11,199 nucleotides of DNA from Treponema sp. (GTDB taxonomy: Bacteria > Spirochaetota > Spirochaetia > Treponematales > Breznakiellaceae). The notes under the pieces were generated by a model. The model searched no databases, was not told the DNA's origin, and worked only from the letters and a program-made list of their open reading frames with translations. Location of the stretch: assembly GCA_031283505.1 (NCBI GenBank), contig JAITBO010000102.1, positions 1 through 11,199 of the forward strand, given 5' to 3'. Of the stretch, positions 6,976 to 11,199 are shown piece by piece (the first letter of the stretch is position 1; each line of letters opens with the position of its first letter). The position numbers and the translations under genes were made by a program.

Positions 6976-7010
6976 AAGAAAACCTCTAAAAACTTCAGTT
7001 TTTAGAGGTT
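6976..7010 (-). terminator. Rho-independent terminator of the Fn3 lipoprotein unit
   Basis: A perfect 13-bp stem (AACCTCTAAAAAC at 6981-6993 and its complement at 6998-7010) with a 4-nt loop. On the minus strand the stem ends in TT and runs on as TTCTT, giving a T-rich tail; on the plus strand it is followed by CCCG, so it works for minus-strand transcription. It begins 50 bp after the stop of the Fn3 lipoprotein gene. Confidence 0.8.
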
Positions 7011-7060
7011 CCCGATTTTGAATTTAAAGAGGCCCGGGGCCATAAGGCTCTGGAACCGGG

Positions 7061-9508
7061 TTAGGGTTGCGGATAATATTTGATGCGGTAGTCGCCGGCG
7101 CTATGGCTTTCCACCAGCACATAAACGGTTCCCCCGGGGGATAATACGTTGATGTGCGGGCCAGATGGCATGCTGCCGATGTCGCCGGAGATGCCCAATA
7201 CCTGGGATGCCTGGGTCCCTTCGTCCAGGTAGGCCGATACAGAGGCCTCCAGAGGTTTACCGGTACCGGTGTTCTTGGATTCCCCTTCCAGATTATAGTT
7301 CCCTGCTGCGGATACGGAGAAAGAGTACCAGTGAGCGTCGCCGGAACCAACCGTTATCCAGCCTGTCCAGGTGTCAGCGGTCAGGGGCGTGGCGGCGGCC
7401 GGGGGCACAGCGGAAACCTGGGGCGAGGACGGCCCCTTGCCATTCCCGTTCTCTGCTTTCACCTCGTAGTAATAAGTGGTCCCCGGGGAAACGGCGGTGT
7501 CGAGATAGGTGGGAGGGCCGCTGGTTATCGTTGTCAGCAGACTGAAGCTGTCGAGCTCTTCACGGTGGTACACATTATACTGCGTGGCTCCGGGGACGCT
7601 ATCCCAGTCGATAAGGACCGCGGGCCTGGGGATTCCCTGTGCTTTGACATACGAAGGGGCCGTCTGGGGCGCCAGATCCGCGGAGTTATAATACCGGATG
7701 ACGTAAGTGCCGGTTGCGGAGGGCTGGTCGAGGTCCGTTATCGCGCCTTCAACCAGCACATAGACGGTTCCCCCGGAGGATACGAAGACAGGCTGAGGGG
7801 TGGTGTAATCGAAAGGTCCAAGTGGGGACCCGTCGCTCGTGTAGATCGATACAGAGGCAGCCAGGGTATATGGCAGCCCGATGTCCAACTGTACAACATA
7901 GGGGGTGGAGGCTGCGGCGGTAAACTGGTACCAGTCACTTTCGCCGGGGTTAGCAATCTCCCCCTTCCCATCTGTCTTCCAGGTGTTGTCAGTGGGCAGG
8001 GACGTGGCGACGGACGGGTCCAGGGGCGCAGCGGATACCGGGTCTGTGGACAGCGGATCCTTATTGCCCTGTGAGTCCTCCGCATACACCGTGTAGTAGT
8101 AGTCGCTTCCCGCGGTAAGGCCGCCAACACTGCCGGTGTCGGTATAGAAAGTTGGATCTGTACCGTTCCGCGTCGCTATTTCAACGGATGGTCCGCCCTT
8201 TGTATCCGAGCGGTACACCTTATAGCTCGCGGGTTCGGGGGAAACGGGGGCCCAGGAGATAACGACCGCGGGCTCGGGGATTCCCTGCGCCCGGACCGGC
8301 TCGGCGGTAGGACCCTCTGGTACGGTGGGTACAGGGGCGAAATTTCTATAGAGAACCGTTGTTTCGGCGGAGTTGAATGGGACGCGTGCTGCCACGTAGG
8401 TGCGCGCAAAATCCCCCGACGGGTTTTCGGGCGGGTCTGCTGCCCGGCCTCCCGAGGGGGCTCCCGGTGAGCCTGCAGCGTCAACTAATGCAAGGTAAAC
8501 GTCAAATGTACCGTAATCCGTCCATCTTGCTGCCACAGCACTCGATAGGTCATAGAGTTCCGCTCTTATGGTAGCAGCCCCGAGTGTTATATGGCCCTCC
8601 GCGTGGTCTGCTCCGGCGACAATATTTGTCGGGTCCGGTGTTTTTCCGGCTGGGACAATTCCAATTTGGATATCCATACCTCCAGCTACCATCTGCTTCA
8701 GTCCGTCCATATCACCGGTAGTAATTTCGGTAATTACCAAGGTTTTCGGCGCGGTGTTTGGGATGAAAAAATCATCTTTCGTAAAGGCGTATTCCGCTTC
8801 CGGCTTCAGGCCGGAGTAGATATGCACTATTTCCGAAGCCCCGGCGGTTAATCTGCCGTCTGCGTCGTTTTTTTCCAGGGTGATGGTGAGGTAGTAATAG
8901 CCGGGGGCTACTTCTATGGAAACCGGCGCTGTCATTGAAGCGGTAAGGGGTTCCGTTTTGTCCGCTGCGGCGGCGTCCAAATCTTTGTCTAAGATCAGCA
9001 TGCCGGTTACGCCTTCGGGAAAGGTTACGGTATAGGTAAAGATACCGTCATTCGCCCCGGCTGTATCCACCGGTACCGGCGTAAGGTATACCGTTACCGG
9101 GGTAGTAACACCCGCGGCTACCGTTACAACCTTTTCGCCCTTGGCGGCCAGGTATGTAGTTTCGGTTCCGCTTGTGGGCTTGAACTTGCGGGACGCCTCA
9201 ACCACGACGGTCCAGTCTCCCACGGCCAGTTCCTGCATTACCCCGGCTCCGGCGAGGCCTGAAGCATCGGATACCGTAATATCGGTTTCGCCTACCTTTT
9301 TAAAGGTCAGCTTGTAGCTGCTGAACTCCGGGGGCTCTTTGGGGAGGATGGTCCGGGCCGGACCGGCTTCCCCCAAGGAGGCCGTAAGAACTACCCGGCC
9401 CGAGCCTCCCGCGGAGGCGGATGGGTTAAGGGGCTGGATACAGGACGCGGCCAGGACCGCGAAGGCCGCCAGGGCGGCAAAAATAAAATGCTGTTTAAAG
9501 TGTTTCAT
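7061..9508 (-). CDS. Fibronectin type III repeat lipoprotein
   Basis: A secreted, probably surface-exposed lipoprotein of 815 residues. The N-terminus has Lys residues, a hydrophobic stretch and a lipobox LAASC, so Cys23 should be lipidated. About residues 36-145 and 153-250 are two beta-rich regions I cannot assign with certainty. The second half is a tandem duplication of a two-domain unit: an Fn3 domain (about 401-495 and 615-701, each with AQGIP...W, a YxVY strand and YYY(T/E)V) followed by a beta-sandwich of bacterial pre-peptidase C-terminal type (about 498-608 and 706-815, each with WYxF and GGTVYVLVE). Such modules commonly bind carbohydrate or protein partners; no catalytic domain is seen. 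The ATG at 9508 is chosen over an in-frame TTG at 9514 because GGAGG lies at 7 nt spacing. It follows the broken lipoprotein gene by 12 bp and shares its promoter. Confidence 0.9.
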   Translation of the reverse strand: MKHFKQHFIFAALAAFAVLAASCIQPLNPSASAGGSGRVVLTASLGEAGPARTILPKEPPEFSSYKLTFKKVGETDITVSDASGLAGAGVMQELAVGDWTVVVEASRKFKPTSGTETTYLAAKGEKVVTVAAGVTTPVTVYLTPVPVDTAGANDGIFTYTVTFPEGVTGMLILDKDLDAAAADKTEPLTASMTAPVSIEVAPGYYYLTITLEKNDADGRLTAGASEIVHIYSGLKPEAEYAFTKDDFFIPNTAPKTLVITEITTGDMDGLKQMVAGGMDIQIGIVPAGKTPDPTNIVAGADHAEGHITLGAATIRAELYDLSSAVAARWTDYGTFDVYLALVDAAGSPGAPSGGRAADPPENPSGDFARTYVAARVPFNSAETTVLYRNFAPVPTVPEGPTAEPVRAQGIPEPAVVISWAPVSPEPASYKVYRSDTKGGPSVEIATRNGTDPTFYTDTGSVGGLTAGSDYYYTVYAEDSQGNKDPLSTDPVSAAPLDPSVATSLPTDNTWKTDGKGEIANPGESDWYQFTAAASTPYVVQLDIGLPYTLAASVSIYTSDGSPLGPFDYTTPQPVFVSSGGTVYVLVEGAITDLDQPSATGTYVIRYYNSADLAPQTAPSYVKAQGIPRPAVLIDWDSVPGATQYNVYHREELDSFSLLTTITSGPPTYLDTAVSPGTTYYYEVKAENGNGKGPSSPQVSAVPPAAATPLTADTWTGWITVGSGDAHWYSFSVSAAGNYNLEGESKNTGTGKPLEASVSAYLDEGTQASQVLGISGDIGSMPSGPHINVLSPGGTVYVLVESHSAGDYRIKYYPQP
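7064..8308 (-). repeat. Tandem Fn3 + beta-sandwich module duplication
   Basis: Two copies of a roughly 200-residue unit, 8308-7685 and 7666-7064, lie within the Fn3 lipoprotein gene. Both begin with AQGIP, carry a W strand and a YxVY strand, then WYxF, GGTVYVLVE and a closing Y-[VR]-I-[RK]-YY. The repeat is visible in the DNA too: the stretches around 7117-7146 and 7753-7782 differ at only a few bases, so the duplication is fairly recent or under strong constraint. Confidence 0.85.
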
Positions 9509-9514
9509 TATCAA

Positions 9515-9520
9515 TCCTCC
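9515..9520 (-). promoter_or_regulatory. Ribosome binding site of the Fn3 lipoprotein gene
   Basis: GGAGGA (9520-9515) starts right after the stop codon of the upstream broken gene (9523-9521). It is 6-7 nt from the ATG at 9508 but only 0-1 nt from the TTG at 9514, which decides the start. Confidence 0.8.
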
Positions 9521-9778
9521 TTAGTCCGTAACGGTAAAGTACAGGGTCTTGGCGTATACGCCGGGTACGCCGCCCTTGGTTACGAATACCGTTAATTGGT
9601 GCTGTTTAGTCGAAAGACCGAGCTCCCTCGCATTCAGGGAGACGCTGCCGGCGGGGGTTCCAAGCACGGTAGCGCCGTCCAGCACCCACCGGTAAGTGGC
9701 AAATGCCTCTTGTACGGATATGGTCAACGTGGCGTTGGCGGACTTGGACAGTTCCAGGCCCCCGCTCACTCCGCTCAA
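9521..9778 (-). CDS. Fragment 3 of the broken lipoprotein: C-terminal beta domain
   Basis: An 85-codon open piece from a TTG at 9778; the same frame is open back to the TAG at 9970-9968 and there encodes the rest of the Fn3 domain (AWTITDLANGTLYTFKVKAKD). The piece holds a beta-rich domain with ATYRWVLDG and HQLTVFVTKGGVPGVYAKTLYF, of a kind I associate with treponemal lipoproteins. There is no start signal, so it is a 3' remnant. Its stop adjoins the ribosome site of the Fn3 lipoprotein gene. Confidence 0.45.
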   Translation of the reverse strand: MSGVSGGLELSKSANATLTISVQEAFATYRWVLDGATVLGTPAGSVSLNARELGLSTKQHQLTVFVTKGGVPGVYAKTLYFTVTD

Positions 9779-9967
9779 GGTGATGGTTTCATCCTTGGCG
9801 CCGGCGAAGGTAACCGTTACCTGCGCAATGTTCGGCAGCGACTGGCCGGTGTTCGGGGTTACCGGGGCGGGGTTTGATACCCCGGGACTCGAGTTCCCGG
9901 CGGCGTCCTTCGCCTTGACCTTGAAGGTGTAGAGGGTTCCGTTGGCCAGGTCGGTGATTGTCCAGGC

Positions 9968-10402
9968 CTAGGTTCCCTTGGGGGCGCTTGCGCTGCCGCC
10001 GCTCCAGGTGATTTCAATGGGGGCCAGGTCCGGGGCTGGGGGATCGTTCCAGGTCAGCAGCACTTTCGCATCGCCGGCGGCCGCGCTAAGGTTGGTTACA
10101 TCGCCGGGGGCTATGTTATCCTTGTTGAGAGAGCACTCTGGGACAGTCACATTAGCGCCGGACACCGTAATGCCGGTAATCGTGCCGGGATCATAGCCTA
10201 AAAGGGTTACCGTGGCGGTGTAGGTCCCGGCGGGTATGCCGGTGATAGAGTACGCGCCGCCTGCACCCGCGACAGCCGAACCGACAACCGCGCCGCCGCT
10301 GTTTTTAAGCTGTACCAACGCGCCCGACGTGTCGGCGGAATCGCTGGTGCTAATCGTGCCGCTTACGCTGTAGGTGGCGGTTCCGGTTTTAAGGAGCTGC
10401 AC
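9968..10402 (-). CDS. Fragment 2 of the broken lipoprotein: CarbR repeat and half an Fn3 domain
   Basis: A 144-codon open piece between the two in-frame stops; its GTG at 10402 is only the first possible start after the TAA and has no ribosome site. It carries the second carboxypeptidase-regulatory-like repeat (residues 11-92, with YSVSG, GAYSITGIPAGTYTATV) and the first strands of an Fn3 domain (DVTNLSAAAGDAKVLLTWNDP) that is cut after PKGT by the TAG. It has no signal peptide, so it is unlikely to be made or exported by itself. Confidence 0.45.
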   Translation of the reverse strand: MQLLKTGTATYSVSGTISTSDSADTSGALVQLKNSGGAVVGSAVAGAGGAYSITGIPAGTYTATVTLLGYDPGTITGITVSGANVTVPECSLNKDNIAPGDVTNLSAAAGDAKVLLTWNDPPAPDLAPIEITWSGGSASAPKGT

Positions 10403-10632
10403 GTTTTAGCTTACATTGTTGTTGCCCACCGTAACGGTTATCGGGCCGGAGCTGTAGCCCGCGAGGGTTACCTCGATGGTGTAGGTCCGGCGGGGATGCC
10501 GCCGATGGAGTACGCGCCGTTTGTGCCCACGGTTACCGGGTTGCCAATCGTAGCGGCGCCGGATTTAAGCTGCACCGACGCGCCCTGCGCGTTGCCGCCG
10601 TCGCTCTTGGTAATCACGCCGCTTACCGTATA
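10127..10632 (-). repeat. Two tandem carboxypeptidase-regulatory-like repeats
   Basis: Unit 1 (10632-10409) and unit 2 (10372-10127) share the pattern Y-[TS]-VSG, VQLK, GAYSI-GIPAGTYT and VTL-GY. The DNA is closely similar around IPAGTYT. Unit 1 lacks one G in a GGG run there; unit 2 keeps it, which pins down the frameshift. Confidence 0.85.
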
Positions 10633-10983
10633 GGAGCCGCCGCCGCCTACGGTGATAGGAAACGTGGCGGTTTTACCCTGATAGGTGACGGTAACGGTCT
10701 TGATTCCCGCCTCGGCGGTAATGGCCTTGCTGCCTTCTTTCAGGGGGCTGCCTTCCCAGCTCAGGGTCCAGCCCGTTACGTTTTTGGAGGAACCGTCGTC
10801 ATAGACGGCGGTAACGGTCAGCCCGGCGGAATCAAAGCCCTCCCCTACCGCATAGTGGGTTTTCGTGGGAAAAGCGGCTGCGGTGATACTGGCCACGCTG
10901 GGGCCGGTGGTATCGGGGCCCGCGCCGCCGCACGCGGCAAAGAGCATGGCAAAAGCCATGCAGGACCGCCCCGGCCGCGGCAA
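10468..10983 (-). CDS. Fragment 1 of the broken lipoprotein: signal peptide, Ig-like domain, truncated CarbR repeat
   Basis: A 171-codon open piece from a TTG at 10983; an ATG eight codons later (10959) is an alternative. Residues 1-18 look like a lipoprotein signal with Cys18 after FAA, though the n-region is short and lacks Lys. Residues 30-112 form the Big_3 Ig-like domain, including PTKTHYAVGEGFDSAGLTV and KTVTVTYQGKTATF. Residues 117-166 are most of a carboxypeptidase-regulatory-like repeat, ending in IPAG. The last five residues (PTPSR) are out of frame after the 1-bp deletion. If made, the product would be a lipoprotein of about 150 residues with one whole Ig-like domain. Confidence 0.55.
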   Translation of the reverse strand: MPRPGRSCMAFAMLFAACGGAGPDTTGPSVASITAAAFPTKTHYAVGEGFDSAGLTVTAVYDDGSSKNVTGWTLSWEGSPLKEGSKAITAEAGIKTVTVTYQGKTATFPITVGGGGSYTVSGVITKSDGGNAQGASVQLKSGAATIGNPVTVGTNGAYSIGGIPAGPTPSR

Positions 10984-11026
10984 ATGGAGGATGAAAAAAC
11001 GAGGGATGTTTTACAGGATTACAGGT

Positions 11027-11033
11027 GGGGGGG
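11027..11033. repeat. Homopolymer G7 (C7 on the minus strand) at the lipoprotein transcription start
   Basis: Seven G on the plus strand, 3 nt beyond the -10 box of the minus-strand promoter, where transcription should begin (about 11030). Slippage here could change start-site position or transcript yield. Confidence 0.6.
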
Positions 11034-11036
11034 TAA

Positions 11037-11066
11037 ATAATATGGCACGCCGCATCATTTTGTCAA
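11037..11066 (-). promoter_or_regulatory. Sigma70-type promoter of the lipoprotein unit
   Basis: On the minus strand a perfect TTGACA (11066-11061), an 18-bp spacer and TATTAT (11042-11037). The predicted start near 11030 gives a leader of about 50-70 nt to the broken lipoprotein gene. No other promoter of similar quality was seen before the Fn3 gene, so both lipoprotein genes probably depend on it. Confidence 0.65.
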
Positions 11067-11084
11067 GAAAAATTGTCGTTAATG

Positions 11085-11138
11085 TCGCTAACCAGCGATT
11101 ACTTCACCCCTCTAATTAACAAGCGATTCGTTCACCCC
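11085..11138. repeat. Direct and inverted repeats upstream of the lipoprotein promoter
   Basis: Two 17-bp direct repeats, AGCGATTACTTCACCCC (11094-11110) and AGCGATTCGTTCACCCC (11122-11138), match at 15 of 17 positions and lie 28 bp apart. The first overlaps an inverted repeat TCGCT-AACC-AGCGA (11085-11098). They sit 20-70 bp upstream of the -35 box, a common place for activator sites. A binding function is inferred only. Confidence 0.4.
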
Positions 11139-11199
11139 CATGACGAAAATGCAAAATTTTACAGAGCTCAACTTGTTTATAAAATCCTCTCAGAACTCC
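11139..11199. other. Right edge, no gene seen
   Basis: No feature is supported in the last bases; the sequence becomes AT-rich and leaves the window. Confidence 0.4.

Larger units (their letters stand above)
9521..10983 (-). pseudogene. Broken modular lipoprotein gene (Ig-like, two CarbR-like repeats, Fn3, C-terminal beta domain)
   Basis: Three open pieces belong to one gene of about 487 codons. Domain order: lipobox-like FAAC near the N-terminus; an Ig-like domain of Big_3 type (AVGEGFDSAGLTVTAVYDDG); two carboxypeptidase-regulatory-like repeats; an Fn3 domain ending in DAAGNSSPG; and a C-terminal beta domain with KQHQLTVFVTKGG. Lesions, each read directly: a 1-bp deletion at about 10487 (GCCGG-ACC where the sister repeat has GCCGGGACC), an in-frame TAA at 10408-10406, and an in-frame TAG at 9970-9968. 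Coding resumes in frame after each stop with the expected domain sequence, and both stops could come from Gln codons by C-to-T change. The 5' end is also weak: the TTG at 10983 and the ATG at 10959 lack clear ribosome sites. Sequencing error at three places is less likely but not excluded. Confidence 0.85.

Noticed and set aside
9968..10408. TAA and TAG in the broken lipoprotein as recoded or read-through stops.
   Set aside because: Intact neighbours end normally in TAA or TGA, no recoding structure was seen, and a frameshift is present as well, so decay is simpler.
10991..11119. Plus-strand ORF beginning MKKRGMF in front of the lipoprotein gene.
   Set aside because: It is antisense to the promoter and leader of the lipoprotein unit, its GGAGG abuts the ATG with no spacing, and the peptide is not recognisable.
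1..11199. CRISPR array, insertion-sequence ends, or a defence or biosynthetic cluster.
   Set aside because: No regularly spaced repeats, no transposase and no such gene set were seen on either strand.

Overview
The window looks like a chromosomal segment of a spirochaete, most likely a Treponema of the termite-gut type. The basis is the 571-residue protein at 3804-5519, which I recognise from memory as the spirochaete-restricted DUF5312 family, plus a pair of modular lipoproteins (Ig-like, carboxypeptidase-regulatory-like and fibronectin III domains) of a style common in host-associated treponemes. The genus is inferred; no database was searched. Every substantial coding gene lies on the minus strand; only the tRNA is on the plus strand.

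Layout from left to right. Positions 1-306 are strikingly AT-rich and hold no complete gene. Positions 307-1098 encode a ZIP-family metal transporter. Positions 1198-5519 form a tight minus-strand operon transcribed DUF5312 gene, then pgeF (YfiH-family purine nucleoside phosphorylase/laccase-like), then argS (arginyl-tRNA synthetase), with 12-14 bp gaps. Positions 5520-5934 are a non-conserved-looking leader or intergenic stretch with several hairpins and one small ORF with a good ribosome binding site. Positions 5935-6453 hold a small protein resembling the LPD3 domain of phage/conjugative-element polyvalent proteins, probably a mobile-element remnant. A tRNA-Gln(CTG) gene sits at 6733-6803.

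The right third (about 6976-11066) is one lipoprotein transcription unit. A consensus promoter at 11037-11066 has a G7/C7 tract where transcription should start. The first gene (9521-10983) is broken by one 1-bp deletion and two in-frame stops. The second gene (7061-9508) is an intact 815-residue Fn3 lipoprotein, followed by a perfect 13-bp-stem terminator. An internal duplication in the broken gene supplies the undamaged copy that proves the deletion.

The two minus-strand promoters in front of the ZIP gene and the DUF5312 operon share an 18-bp spacer and lie only 6-7 nt from the ATG, with no Shine-Dalgarno sequence, which suggests leaderless mRNAs. I did not find a clear new defence or biosynthetic system. 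The most unusual points are the decayed lipoprotein with a homopolymer at its transcription start, the leaderless-type promoters, the structured 5.5-5.9 kb leader, and the LPD3-like remnant near a tRNA gene.
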